Shown: one piece after another, positions 45,899 to 57,222 of the stretch
How positions within the stretch are numbered: position 1 is the stretch's first letter
Layout of the letters: the number at the start of each line of letters is the position of its first letter
From: Luzula sylvatica
Taxonomy: Eukaryota; Streptophyta; Magnoliopsida; Poales; Juncaceae
Reading direction: 5' to 3'
Length of the DNA stretch: 64,000 nt
Assembly (NCBI GenBank): GCA_946800325.1
Contig: OX326960.1
Location: 38,695,842-38,759,841, forward strand
Notes under the pieces: model-generated
The model's input: the letters and a program-made list of their open reading frames with translations, nothing else
Databases searched by the model: none
What the model was told of the DNA's origin: nothing
Translations under genes and position numbers: made by a program

Positions 45899-47189
45899 AT
45901 TATAATCAGGGCCGGCCCAGGGGCAAGCCCAGCAAGCCCCTGGGCTAGGGCATCAAAATATTGAGGGGCAACGTAGATAGAAGGCTATATAATTGTATAA
46001 GGCTCTGGTCCGATGCTTTTTCTGCTTATAGTTGTTATCTCTGGGAAGAAATGGATTTGTTCAGGCCATTTCATATACAATAATACAATGCACAGGACAA
46101 GTAACTTGTGTAATTTGTGTTGTGCTCTATTTCCATTCGAGAAAATCGCTGGAGGAAAAACAAGAGTTATATAATTGGAGAAGAAAGTAAACAAACAAGC
46201 AAAAAAAGTAAGATGGAAAATTCTATAAACATATTGCCCCTGCATTAGTCGAACTTTTTGAATTTGTAGCTTTGGTTTCTCAAGAATTATAAAGCCAATA
46301 ATTGCCCCTGCATTCGATATCAATTCAATTGAAGTGAGGTAATCATTCAGTATGTTTGATAAAATGAAAATGGTGTATATTAGGACTGTTGTGCTGGCAA
46401 ATTCCATGGCGGAAGTATGCTTGGCAAATTCCATGGCGGAACTAAGGTATGCTTTGACTGTTTATGAGCTTACAAGTATGATTAATGAAACTGATAAACA
46501 TGGAAATGGACAAATTGGTTTTCCCAATCTTCATAATTCGGTGACTCATTTGGAATTAGTTTCATACTTAATTCTCACGTCTCAGCTTAAATAATTTCTC
46601 GAGACAATTAAGTAATTAAATAGAGGAAACAATGAGAATAAAGGTACTTAGGTTTTGCTCTCACATTCGATTGAAATATGGTAAGTGTGCATGAGAATGA
46701 GAAGTCATAATACTTAATAAATTACTTCTCTATCTGACATATCATATAATTGAGAAATAATTTTATCATCCAACTCAAAATAAATAAAATCATGTCTGAT
46801 AAATATATCAAAACATTTCTCAAAAAAAAGATAAGTGTATCAAAACAAACATTGAGTTATATTATGGAGAACTCTTTAATTCCTCATATTCTTATTAGGA
46901 AGTGCACTCAAAATATCTGGACTTCAAATATGGTTTTCTCGATCATGCTAGCCATGTGCTCGATGAAATGACTATGTGAAGGCTCGGTGCATAAAACTTC
47001 ATTTTTTCTCAATTCATAACTCCCTTTGATAATAAATTGAATTTCTAATATTTTAAACCAGTTTTTTGTTCTATTTTTATATTTTATTGTATTTGCTTAA
47101 TGTGAGGGCAGCATTTTGGGCATCTTCTTGGTGTCGGTACCATTTTGGGCTAGGGCAACCAAAAGACCGGGACCGGCCCTGATTATAAT
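45899..47189. mobile_element. hAT-type element (45907-47181, 1275 bp) with 8-bp TSD
   Basis: It starts CAGGGCCGGCCCAGGGGC at 45907 and ends GGGACCGGCCCTG at 47181. The outer 10 bases are a perfect inverted repeat. ATTATAAT flanks it on both sides (45899-45906 and 47182-47189), a perfect 8-bp duplication. The interior contains a duplicated 20-base piece (GGCAAATTCCATGGCGGAA at about 46396 and 46423) and only short ORFs. The 149-codon minus-strand ORF at 45985 has no transposase motif, so the element is non-autonomous or decayed. Confidence 0.85.
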
Positions 47190-48390
47190 AACAAGGCTTT
47201 TGTGAGGGTTTCTCTTTCGGCTCAATCCATCAATAAGAAGTTCTTTGTGTGCAATGCAAAAAATTTTAAACAAATAATATGCATACGTAAGAGTGATGTG
47301 AACATGCTTACGTTAATATTTCAATTATTGTACTCGTTTATAAAATTCAAACTTTTTGGTTTTAGATTCATACGTTGATAATCTAATTTTAAGTTTTTTT
47401 TATGTTAGTTACATAAATACGAATTTCAAATAAAAAATAAGAAATATCATAACCAAAGTGGCCCCTGAATACGAAACAAAATACTACTATCCATTCACAA
47501 AAACCACGAAGAACGAGGGCGTTGTTCATTTGTCTCTTTCAACATTGCATTGCACCGCTATGAATCGTGGAGATAAATCTTGATTTATTTTCAAATAATT
47601 CCCGAAGAAAAATAGCTGGAAGCAAATTGCAATTGCAATCCAACTCAAGCCTCATTAATTTCTCACAAAAGGGAATTTTCCTTCCAAATTATTCGTCTCG
47701 TTAAGCAAACAACAGAGCCCAATTCACAAATTTTAGGCCTGTCTGGTAAACCTATAATACAAGCCCAATTCACAATACTACTCATAAAAACTTAGATTCA
47801 AATTCGAGGGCCCCTTATTCGCACTAATTGTCAGAAAATAAAAATAAACATGGAAGATTTTTGGTTGGCTTGCCACGAAACCTATAAATGTTCTGTCTCG
47901 TGATTGTCTCACCAACTCGTAACAAATTAACAAAGAGAGACAGTTCTATATTATTATTATAGATATTACATGTTCTTATTCTTATTCAGCAAGATGTAGA
48001 ATCCAATGCTCTCTAAGTCTAGTTGACTTAACTCCCATTTTAACTAAAACGGATAGTAAGTATCATATTAACAATTCATATATTTGAAATATTGAAAGCC
48101 TAGGTCATGATAGAAATTAATTAGTGGGGTAGTGAAAGCACATGTGAAGGGTTGTTGATAGGCATGCAAATGCAACAATGAAATGAAAAAGAAGGTTTTG
48201 AGATTGAGATTGAGATTGATATTGATTGACCATACGTTACATTTGTTCATGTCAGAATTGCCTCGTGAACTTGCTTGCCCAACACAACAATAAATCCAAT
48301 TCAATCATCTAATTCTAATGTACCGAGTGCTTATTTGGTTCTATAAACATGTCAGATAAACTGCGTTGAACATAATACGTCAATTTTTCA
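47190..48390. other. Intergenic, no gene seen
   Basis: AT-rich DNA. The 78-codon minus-strand ORF ending at 48068 shows no domain. Nothing else is supported. Confidence 0.4.
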
Positions 48391-48394
48391 AAAA

Positions 48395-48785
48395 AAAAAT
48401 AAGATACGATACGATTATTATATATAATATTTTATTAATTTATTAATTATAATTAATATATTTTATATTTGACATAACGAAAATAAATTGTTATTGAGTA
48501 ATTGTTTATTATATTTAATTATTTACTTATATATTAGTTAGTTATTTCGATCCCAAATTTTTATTTTTATTTTTATTTTTCAAATACATTTGTTTATATG
48601 TTAAAAGTATTCGACAAATATTCGAAAGTATTTTGAGAAATATTCGTTATTATTTTTAAATAAAATATTCGAATACGTCACGTACAATATCCGATATGTA
48701 TCTGACGGGTATTCGATGAGTATCGATATCGGATACGGTATCCGATACAATACGGTATGATTTTTGAAATATCCACGCAATACAA
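48395..48785. mobile_element. Strongly decayed 'CTATGTT'-family hAT remnant
   Basis: GATACGATACG at about 48402 and TATCGGATACGGTATCCGATAC ... TATCCACGCAATACA at 48725-48785 match the GTATCCG-rich ends of the element at 7422. The middle is AT-rich and no target duplication is left. Confidence 0.5.
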
Positions 48786-48978
48786 AAAATAAATGGTAAG
48801 TAAAAGGGTTGAAAAATAGTGATTAATTGTTAGGTTAAGTACAATTAATCAAGATGGACCACAAACACACACCATCACCCATATGGCCATATGATATCAC
48901 ATGCATTCCCATTCAATTTAATTCAAGCGAATCAAATATTTTAATATTTTAACAACTAAAATAGTTTGATTATTTAAG

Positions 48979-49037
<59 letters not shown>

Positions 49038-49664
49038 CTCTGAGCACTGACGTGAATCACTCCAACTACCAAATTTGATATAAGTTTTTGGTACAAAATA
49101 TAAAACAATTAAGGAAATAAAATACCTCGAATGCTGATTCACCCACTCGTGCAAACCATCTTTTTCTTACCCTTATTTTATAGTTACTCTATGTTAATAG
49201 AAGAACTCACATATATACGTTTTATAATTTCTATATTTCTGTTCCTCTCCATTTCATTCAGCTCAAGCGAGGGTATCCTAAGGCAATTCAATATTATAAG
49301 TTTTTTTGTTAAATAACTAAGTTTATAACTACAATATATATAATAAATTAAGAAATAAGATAATTTTACATGCAATATATATTTATATTGCTTGTGCAAA
49401 AAAACATTTTTACTTGTTAGTGTATATTTATCATAACCTATTTATGCACATCGTTATATTGAATTTTTTTCGATATATAGACAAATAAAATTCGATATTC
49501 TTCAAATAGCCAATTATGTTTGATAATAGCAGAAATAACATGTTCGACTTTTCAAAAATCGAAACTTCACAAATCTGCCGACCTTTCAAAAATTGGACAC
49601 TCTAATTACCACATTTCTCATCAAAACACAAATTAACAAAAATTTCGGCCTTTGAAAAGTCGAA
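48786..49664. other. Intergenic; (AT)n microsatellite at about 48986-49034
   Basis: A run of about 24 AT units at about 48986-49034, then AT-rich sequence without coding signs. Confidence 0.6.
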
Positions 49665-49702
49665 CCCCCCCCCCCCCCCCCCCCCCCCCCACACACACAC
49701 AC
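49665..49702. repeat. Poly(C) followed by (CA)n
   Basis: Twenty-six C residues (49665-49690) followed by about six AC units, the same arrangement as at 36737. Confidence 0.9.
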
Positions 49703-49767
49703 AACTTTCTATCTCACTTAAACTTCGTTATTTTATTCAAGTAGTGATAGATATCTCATCTTTTATT

Positions 49768-49876
49768 GTCCGAATTGTACCCATCTGTCACGTGACAGAC
49801 ATGAAATGAGTGAAATAAAAGATGGATATAAAAACACTCAGTCCATGTCTGTCACGTGACGGGCTTAATTCGGAAA
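49768..49876. repeat. Short foldback with two GTCACGTGAC boxes
   Basis: TCCGAATTGTACCCATCTGT followed by CACGTGACAGACATG is inversely repeated as CATGTCTGTCACGTGACGGG and AATTCGGA, about 110 bases overall. Each arm carries the palindrome GTCACGTGAC, which contains a G-box (CACGTG), the site bound by plant bZIP and bHLH factors. It is probably a tiny MITE, without a clear duplication. Confidence 0.65.
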
Positions 49877-50779
49877 AGAAAATATGGCATAATATCATTT
49901 CTGTTTTTATTCATCCAAATTAATCCCAAATTCTCTAATATGTCGTTTGACGACGAAATATTGTTTGGTCCAATCGAAATCGATTTTTTTTTCTCAACAA
50001 GCTTCTCCATATGAACGAATTCGATATGACGAGTCGCAATTTGGTTTGAGCAATAATTAGATTTGCAAGTTCTTTTCTTTTTAAAAGTTGAGAGATATAG
50101 TTCGACCTTTCAAAAATCAAACAATTCTTTTTTAACTTTATTGGGAGGAGGAGCAAACAATACGAAATTATATGTTATATGATTCATAGAAAATTTTGAC
50201 ATGTCATGTCATATATCGATACATATATAAATTCGTCCTGATTCCCTATGAACACAATACCATATAATATTTATACAAATTATTGTTCTTTTTTTTTCTC
50301 ATCAAATATTCGATCCTCGTCATTTTCATGTTATATAATTATAAATTATAAATTCATATAAAAATTAGATTTTTTTAGGAACTTTAAAATTTCATGAAAT
50401 ATTATTAATTTTAATATTTATATCTATAATGAAATTGTATGCAGTTGCGGCAGATTTTTCCTTAAAAAAGAAACTATGATCCCAAATAAATGGCATATGG
50501 TGTCCATTTCTTCGAACTGGAGAGGACGAAGAGAATAACTAGATCACTGGATATTTCCAGTTGAACAGTAGGGAAAGCCTGGCCCATATCTTATCTCCTC
50601 CTTCCTCTGTAGACAAAAATCAGTAAAACCAGACACACACACAAACACACGCAGAGAGAGCGTGCACACTACACACCAAACCACGACACCATTTTAATGC
50701 TCTCTCCTCTCATCTCTCTCATTCACCCTTTTATACCCCCACCATCAAATCACTAGCTCTTGCTCTAGCCAAGGCGACC
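49877..50779. other. Upstream region of the 418-residue gene
   Basis: AT-rich until about 50480, then more mixed. CT-rich and CA-rich stretches at about 50630-50735, including CTCTCCTCTCATCTCTCTC, are typical of plant 5' leaders and core promoters. A TTTTATACC at about 50731 could be a weak TATA box. Confidence 0.4.
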
Positions 50780-52036
50780 ATGATGACGCCTCGCTCCGTC
50801 GCCGTCGCCTCCAGTCCTGGCCGGGAAAAGCTTCCTGCGCCCCCGGGTCTTGCCCGTTTGTTAATACGTAAAACTCGAAGCCGTTCGGTTGCGCGAGCCA
50901 GTCCCATGTTTGGGCCGAGGAGTCGTAGCGTTGGTCCTACTGGTCGGAGCAATGACAATCCAGGAGAGGAGCCATCTTCGCCTAAAGTCACTTGTATTGG
51001 TCAGGTACGGATCAAAACTGGTACGAAGTGTAAGAAGAAGATGAAGGGTAAAAGTAAGCCGGTGAAGTGCCGGTGTTTAAATAGAGTGTTGTTCTGCGGC
51101 ATGGTTTCTGAGTCGACGGCGAAGAAGAAGAAGAAGAAGAAGAAACGAGGCGAAAAGATTCGAAGGTCACTTTGGCCGTGTTGGGGGAGGGGATGCTGTA
51201 CAATTAGGAGTGATTATGATAAAAGTAAAAGAAATGAGGTTAAAATAGCCGAGGTGGACACAGTGCCGCCATTAATGGCTCGCAACTCCAATTTCTCTGA
51301 AGAACCGGGTCGATTTTCCAATTTCAATGAAGAACCAGGACGATTTTCTAATTTCAATGAAGAACCGGGCCGGCTTTCTAATTTCTCCGATGAACCGGCT
51401 CGAACTTCGAATTATGGTCGAAGGTCATTTGTGGGCCTGGATGAAATATCAGATGAAGATGAAAAGGAAGAGGGAAAAAAGGAAGAAACAGAGGAGGTGA
51501 AGGAGTTTGTATCCTCGGCCACCACGACTCCACCTAAAAATGCTCTTTTTCTCATGAGATGCCGCTCCGCCCCTCAACACCACAGTCGCTTCGCTCCATC
51601 TCCAAACATCGCCATGGAAGAAACAAATGAGGTGAAAACAAAAGAGGATGACCCAATTTCAGTAATAATGGAGAAAATTGAAATGGAGGAAAAGATTCAG
51701 AAGCTTCTTGAAAATGAGAAAATTGAGAAAATCAATGAAGAAGAAGAAGATGGAGAGAAAGAAGAAAATGAAGAAGAAGAAGAGGAGGAAGAGGAAGAAG
51801 ATGAAGAAGAGGAAGAAGAAGAGGAAATGAGATGCTCTTCGGCGAGACCACTCGTGTTAACAAGATGCAAATCAGAACCAGCGAGTAAGGGCGAGAAGAT
51901 AATGGCTCCGACGGGGCCAGAAACGGCATCGACGTCATGTTTCTGGGCTCACACTGGCAGTGGTAGTAGACAGAAGAAAATGGGTCTTACCAATGGCCTT
52001 GAACAGATAACTCCATCACTCCTCCCTTCTCATTGA
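50780..52036 (+). CDS. Plant-specific protein of unknown function, single exon, 418 residues
   Basis: Begins MMTPRSVAVASSPGREKLPA and continues with PPGLARLLIRKTRSRS, then EEPSSPKVTCIGQVRIK. This N-terminal layout is shared by a plant family of unknown function, some members of which are labelled syringolide-induced 14-1-1-like; I recall this and cannot check it. A Lys run (about 114-121) lies before RRSLWPCWGRGCC. A ten-residue repeat (FSNFNEEPGR) follows, four tandem copies at about 174-213. An acidic Glu run (about 335-351) and two motifs, LMRCRSAP and LTRCKSEP, complete it. It has no signal peptide or membrane helix and is basic at the start, acidic at the end. I do not know its role. No intron is needed. 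Confidence 0.8.
   Translation: MMTPRSVAVASSPGREKLPAPPGLARLLIRKTRSRSVARASPMFGPRSRSVGPTGRSNDNPGEEPSSPKVTCIGQVRIKTGTKCKKKMKGKSKPVKCRCLNRVLFCGMVSESTAKKKKKKKKRGEKIRRSLWPCWGRGCCTIRSDYDKSKRNEVKIAEVDTVPPLMARNSNFSEEPGRFSNFNEEPGRFSNFNEEPGRLSNFSDEPARTSNYGRRSFVGLDEISDEDEKEEGKKEETEEVKEFVSSATTTPPKNALFLMRCRSAPQHHSRFAPSPNIAMEETNEVKTKEDDPISVIMEKIEMEEKIQKLLENEKIEKINEEEEDGEKEENEEEEEEEEEEDEEEEEEEEMRCSSARPLVLTRCKSEPASKGEKIMAPTGPETASTSCFWAHTGSGSRQKKMGLTNGLEQITPSLLPSH
51283..51405 (+). repeat. Coding tandem repeat, 30-bp unit, four copies
   Basis: A 30-base unit encoding SNFNEEPGRF occurs four times in the 418-residue gene. The two middle copies are almost identical at DNA level and the outer ones have drifted. 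Confidence 0.85.
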
Positions 52037-52831
52037 GAGTCATTTACGCTTCCATTTCTTTTCTTTTCTAATTTATATTTCCATTTTAAGTTCTTTTCTT
52101 TTTGAATATGTGTGTAATCTTTTGTTTGTTTAATTACATATATTTTTGTGAAGATTAAATCTCATTTTATTTGGAAGTTTCATCTGTTTATTTATAGAAG
52201 AAGAAAGGTGGTTTTTTTGAAAATTGAAATTTCTTTGCTTGAATTAGGAAGGTTTTTTTTCAGAAAGAAAGGGAGATTCTGTCTGAGAGTTTAGGGATAT
52301 TTTTTATGTTTGACCTTGTTTAAAAGTTTGGTTCTCTCGAGATCTGCTTTTGAATTTTGAGGTGGAATCTGAAGAAGAAGACAATCATATATTAGTAGTG
52401 GCTCGTGTGATCGTACGACTCGAGCTCAGTAAAATTAAGTAAATGGTCTCTCTCTCTTTCATATGTCACCTTTGGACCAACCCAACTTGTTAACTTAATA
52501 TTGTATTATCATATGAACAACTTGGTTTAATAATTAATACTTCTGGTACAATAGTAGATCAGTTATCTCGGATGGGTATTTCAAAAATAAATTGTAAAAT
52601 AAGCAATGCATATAAATAAATAAATAATTACATGTAAATTTATAACAAATGAACACTTATAGCATTATATTATATTTTAATAATGGGTGATTTTAGGATA
52701 GATACTTTTCTTGATAGGATGGCTCGTGACTGAGATTAAATCATACAATTTAATTTAATGATTGTGATTCTAGTATACAACGATAGATCATTTGTTAGAA
52801 AGGGTAGAATGGTTATTATTTATCCTCATCT
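52037..52831. other. 3' flank of the 418-residue gene, no gene seen
   Basis: T-rich 3' UTR and AT-rich intergenic DNA. No ORF with domain content. Confidence 0.4.
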
Positions 52832-53255
52832 AGGGGTGTTAGTAGGGCAGATATTGTCCAAACCGATCCAAACCGTATCCGAAGAAATAACTGGATCCGA
52901 AAAAAATATCCGGATCCGGATGAGGTCGATTCCGAAACCGTATCCGGATGGAACCGGATCCGAAACCGTATTCGTTTTTACGGATAGGGATCCGGATACT
53001 ATCCGAATCCGGATGGAACCGGATCCGAAATCGTATCCGTTTTTACGGATAGGGATCCGGATACTGTCTGGATCCGGATGGAACCGGATCAGAAATCGTA
53101 TCCGTTTTTACGGGAACCGGATCCGAATGCGTATCCGTATTTACAGGTAGGGATCCGGATACGAAGAAAATTTATAAACGGATAATCATTTTGTTGAAAT
53201 CATGATCAAAATCATAATAATACATAATAGACAATAATTATATTTTAATTCATAG

Positions 53256-53319
<64 letters not shown>

Positions 53320-53320
53320 C
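52832..53320. mobile_element. CGGATCC-rich hAT-like element with internal minisatellite, one end seen
   Basis: TAGGGGTGTTAGTAGGGC at 52832 resembles the left end of the element at 6070. It is followed by CGGATCCGG-rich sequence in which a unit of about 64 bases (GGATGGAACCGGATCCGAAA ... TTTTTACGGATAGGGATCCG) repeats three times (about 52938-53160). A long (AT)n run follows (about 53261-53318). No inverted right end is visible, so the element is truncated or rearranged. Confidence 0.65.
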
Positions 53321-53630
53321 AAAAATAATGGGTAAAACATTTTCGCCAAATCCTCTGGTGAAAAACAAGTGGACCTGGCGAAAGAGCTAGCTTTGCAAAT
53401 TTGACAAAAACATAGTTCTTATTACGAATTAAGTTTTTGCAAAGGCTACATGTCGGAAAAAAAATCGAAATTTCTAGGTTAAGATTGATTAATTTTTAGA
53501 AACGAGCATTTGACAATTATGAAACCTACAAGATAGAAATATGTAGGAAATTATAAAAAATGTTCTGATTTTTTCTTTGTAAATGCTTAATAAATACAGT
53601 AAATTATATATTCTCATGTAGTATAATTAT
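53321..53630. other. Intergenic, no gene seen
   Basis: AT-rich. TTTCGCCA and TGGCGAAA near 53340-53385 form a small inverted pair of unclear meaning. Confidence 0.3.
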
Positions 53631-53865
53631 AAAAAAAAACTTACATGGGACAACACGAAGGCGGACGCGCTAGCTCGCAAAGCAAGAATTGATAAAGTTT
53701 TCTATCACGGTTGTGATTTTCTTTCGTAAAGACTCAACGTTCGTTTAGAAGTCGATTTTTATAGTCATGTATTTATGCGTAATTTCACTTTATGTAATGT
53801 GTCATTGTTTGTTTTAATATAGCCTAAGACCTTTATGCAAAAAAAAAAAAAAAAAAAAAACTTAC
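53631..53865 (+). mobile_element. 5'-truncated LINE insertion (53645-53860) with poly(A)
   Basis: The insert opens in the C-terminal end of an RNase H-type domain: frame WDNTKADALARKAR ... HGCDFLS then TAA. About 130 bases of 3' UTR and a 22-base A-run (53839-53860) follow. The flank AAAAAAAAACTTAC (53631-53644) is repeated as A-run plus CTTAC after the tail, consistent with a target duplication of about 14 bases. 'NTKADALA' is typical of plant LINEs that carry RNase H, so this is a different lineage from the LINE at 1-5164. Confidence 0.75.
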
Positions 53866-55065
53866 GTACTCTACTCACTAATCAAGGAAAGTATGGTTTT
53901 TTTGACAATTTTTTGTTTTGACATATCTCCAATACAAATTTTACTTGAATTTTCTGATCAAAATATTACATAAAATTCCTAAAATCTTATTTAAACACAT
54001 AATAATAATATTTTAATAAACATTCCCGAACCTACACTAAACTTAAAATCCCTTGCACATCCAAACAAACCCTAAAATTAAGCACATCATTAGATTCACA
54101 CTATTCTTTTCAATGATACGAACATTTGCATCGAAGGCATTGTCTTGTAAACTGGAACGAACACGTAACAAGGCCAAAACAACGAGGAGGAGATCAGGAA
54201 TAGTGAACATATAAATTATAGACTTATAGTTCAAAGAATATAAATCGGTCAACGACTACATAAATGGTATGATATAAAAACTCTAAAAATAGCAAGCATG
54301 ATTATAACCTATAAGTCGTTTTTTGACGAAATTACCAGAATCAAGCACAACTATTTGATTTTCATAATCTAATCTAATGTACAAGACATTTAATTTCATT
54401 TGTGTAGTAATCAACATAAATCAAATTCAATTACTACTATTTCGGTTCAACTAAAAATTGCCTCCAAATTTTTCCATAACCAACATATCCAAATAGTGTC
54501 AAAACCAGTGACAAAGTTTCACATCCAACATTTATAATATGCGTGACCAACCTTCCAAAACCTGAACTATTCCTGAATATTCTGATTGAAGGCCTGATTC
54601 CTGAACAAACTGATTGTATGTATTCCTCGATTAAATGAGCTCATCATTTTACTTGAACAGTTTCATTTGACCACATAAAAATCTTCCTTACATAACGGGC
54701 TATTCTTGCAGACCATTAAGGCCCAAATTATTTTGGACATTTTTGGTCCAAAACTAATTGGGAACAAGGGAGCAATACCATGGGCAGTTACCAGAAACCT
54801 CTCTTCGCTGCTCTATGGGCGCCTTTCTCCCTCTATCTCCGCCTCGCCCACAATCAAGCCGCCCACACAACCAAAACCAAATCCAGGGCGGTCACAACCC
54901 GAGTGCTTGCTCTGTGGGCGGGACCCTTTTCTTCTTCTCTTCTTCCCCATTCGATAATCAAGTACCATTTTATCATTTCTCTCTTTCTCGATCCTCACTT
55001 TAACAATCGAATTGCATATCATCATTTCTCTGTTTACCTTGCCCTCTCTGACTTTGCCTCTACAA
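53866..55065. other. Intergenic and 5' leader of the trihelix gene
   Basis: AT-rich until about 54700, then pyrimidine-rich leader sequence with out-of-frame short ORFs. A 69-codon minus-strand ORF at 54043-54252 has no recognisable features. An in-frame upstream ATG at 55012 would add 18 residues to the trihelix protein. Confidence 0.4.
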
Positions 55066-56421
55066 ATGGAAAGGGGCGATAGCATTAACATTGGCATGCC
55101 GACAAGCAACATGAATTCCTCACCTTCAGCAACGTTGGGTTTAGACATGCATCTCAATTCGCAGAATCTTTCCTTCCACCATGGCCAAGCTGTCTCCATG
55201 AGACATCACCCTTCTTCTTCGCCTTTCTCTCCTTATCCTGCAATACCTCGAACTCGTCAACCCCAGCCAGCCAACTTGGACTCTGACGAACCCGATGTTG
55301 TCTCCAAACGTCCTCTCCCAACATCCGAACAAGGACAAAACCAACAGCAACAATCTGGGTGTCCGTGGGCGAGAATGAAATGGACGGAAGGCATGGTACG
55401 TCTGTTAATCTCCGAGGTGTACCGAGCGGCCGATGATGGAGCCGGTACGGAGCAGGCAGACCACCATGGAGGCAAAGGTGCGAATCGTGCTGGTGGTCCA
55501 GCTAAGGGAAAGTGGAAGGGCGTATCAAGAGCCATGATAGACAAGGGTTTCTATGTTTCCCCACAACAATGCGAGGATAAATTCAATGATTTAAACAAGA
55601 GGTATAAACGGGTCATTGACTTGTTGGGTAAAGGTACCGCATGCCGAGTGGTGGAGAATCCAACTTTGCTCGATTCGATGGATATCACCCCCAAGGCCAA
55701 AGAAGAGGCACGGAAACTTCTCAATTCGAAGCATCTCTTCTTTCCCGAAATGTGTGCTTACCACAACGCTGGCGGTGGATGTGTCTCGTCCGGCACGGCG
55801 CTTCCTTCTCCTCCTCATATGAATAATATTTCATTAATGGACCAACAACAATGCATGCACCATCAACCCGGTTCGTCTCAGACTCGTCGGGTTAACCATC
55901 ACTCTCATGCTTCTCACCATTCAGACGATGATGATGAAGAAGTTGATAACACTAGTGATAATGAAAGTAACGGCTCGTCAGAAAAGGAGGGGGAGTATGA
56001 CACTGATGATTATGAGGGTGGAGCTACGAAGAAGCAAAGAACGATCAAACATTCTGCGAATTCGCCACCTTTATCTCTCTCTCTTTCTTCTACTTCAGGT
56101 GGAAATACAGCTGTACAACAGTTAAAGAGCGAGTTAATGGGTGTGATTTCAACGGGTGCGGAAGGGGCAAAGCAATGGATGAAGAGACGCATGACTGAGT
56201 TAGAGGAACAGAGAGTCGGGCACCAGTGTAGAGCGTACCAGTTAGAGAAACAACGATTCAAGTGGCTCCGGTACAGTAGCAACAAAGAAAGAGAAATGGA
56301 GCGTATGAGATTACAGAACGATCGTTTACGATTGGAGAACGAACGCATGTTGCTCTTGCTTCGCCAGAAGGAGATGGAACAAAATTTTGGCGTGTCTTTT
56401 GTACATAGGCAACAGTTATAG
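55066..56421 (+). CDS. Trihelix transcription factor, single exon
   Basis: From the ATG at 55066 (MERGDSINIGMPTSN) it encodes 451 residues; the in-frame ATG at 55012 adds a hydrophobic stretch that looks like translated leader, so I prefer the later start. The trihelix DNA-binding domain is at about 103-195: MKWTEGMVRLLISEVYRAADD, then KGKWKGVSRAMIDKGFYVSP and CEDKFNDLNKRYKRVIDLLG, with the spaced Trp residues of the fold. A long acidic Asp/Glu segment follows, then LSLSLS (an EAR-like repression motif), then a C-terminal coiled coil (EMERMRLQNDRLRLENERM). It resembles Arabidopsis single-exon trihelix proteins of the At1g21200/At1g76870 and HRA1 group, by memory. Nuclear, likely a repressor. 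Confidence 0.9.
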   Translation: MERGDSINIGMPTSNMNSSPSATLGLDMHLNSQNLSFHHGQAVSMRHHPSSSPFSPYPAIPRTRQPQPANLDSDEPDVVSKRPLPTSEQGQNQQQQSGCPWARMKWTEGMVRLLISEVYRAADDGAGTEQADHHGGKGANRAGGPAKGKWKGVSRAMIDKGFYVSPQQCEDKFNDLNKRYKRVIDLLGKGTACRVVENPTLLDSMDITPKAKEEARKLLNSKHLFFPEMCAYHNAGGGCVSSGTALPSPPHMNNISLMDQQQCMHHQPGSSQTRRVNHHSHASHHSDDDDEEVDNTSDNESNGSSEKEGEYDTDDYEGGATKKQRTIKHSANSPPLSLSLSSTSGGNTAVQQLKSELMGVISTGAEGAKQWMKRRMTELEEQRVGHQCRAYQLEKQRFKWLRYSSNKEREMERMRLQNDRLRLENERMLLLLRQKEMEQNFGVSFVHRQQL

Positions 56422-57222
56422 TTCCATGTTTGCATTGGGCTGATATGGCAATTCAATTGCAACTTTTGTTTTGTGATAGTGTCGATCTGTGTTTCCATTT
56501 GCATTTTTCTCTGACTGGAGGGTGTTTGGGGATGTTATTTCTTCCATAAAAAATGGAGATTTGTATACACCATTTAGAAACAACTTAGTTTTAAATAACA
56601 AAATTTAATATTTTGCTTTTCTCGTGAAATCTGAAAATATCCTTATTTTAGGTATCTTTAATGGAGCCGCCTCGGAGCTCCGTTTGTTAGCACAGTATCG
56701 ACCCCCCCCCCCCCCCAATTAATAACAATAATTCAGTTAAATAATTTAGCGTAAACAATTTCTAATTTTAAGCGCTTATATACTTGCCTTAATTTCTACA
56801 TAAATGTGAATCTTTAAGATCGAAGTTATGTATGAAAATATTCGAGTGTACATGTTTAGTTTATTATCGGATAATAGATATGCTTCTCCTTTAGGCAAGT
56901 TAACCGTGACTAGGAACGATTTAGAAATGAAACTTATAGCGTGACGGTTTCGCTTAACATAATTACGTATTATGTACACTCACACAAGTTCAAATCAAGG
57001 TTCATGTAATCAAATTATATAACTCCGCACACAGTTTTCATATAAGATAAATACAAATGGAATTAATTAAAATTTTGGAATTGCATTATATGAGATAATT
57101 ATTTGGGTGATACAACGTTTACAATTACTATCTACGAACCTATTGTTTTAGATAACTAACTCATCTCTCTTCCTCTTCTAGGTATCTCAAACATATAGCT
57201 TTCGCATGATAATCATGTTTAC
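56422..57222. other. 3' flank; poly(C) of 15 at 56702-56716; no gene seen
   Basis: 3' UTR of the trihelix gene, then AT-rich DNA. A run of 15 C residues lies at 56702-56716. Confidence 0.6.

Noticed and set aside
45985..46434. 149-codon minus-strand ORF inside the hAT element
   Set aside because: Hydrophobic, with a repeated EFAKHTSAMEFAS start from a local duplication and no transposase motif. Likely chance.
54043..54252. 69-codon minus-strand ORF with a hydrophobic stretch
   Set aside because: No signal peptide logic, no splice partners and no known family.
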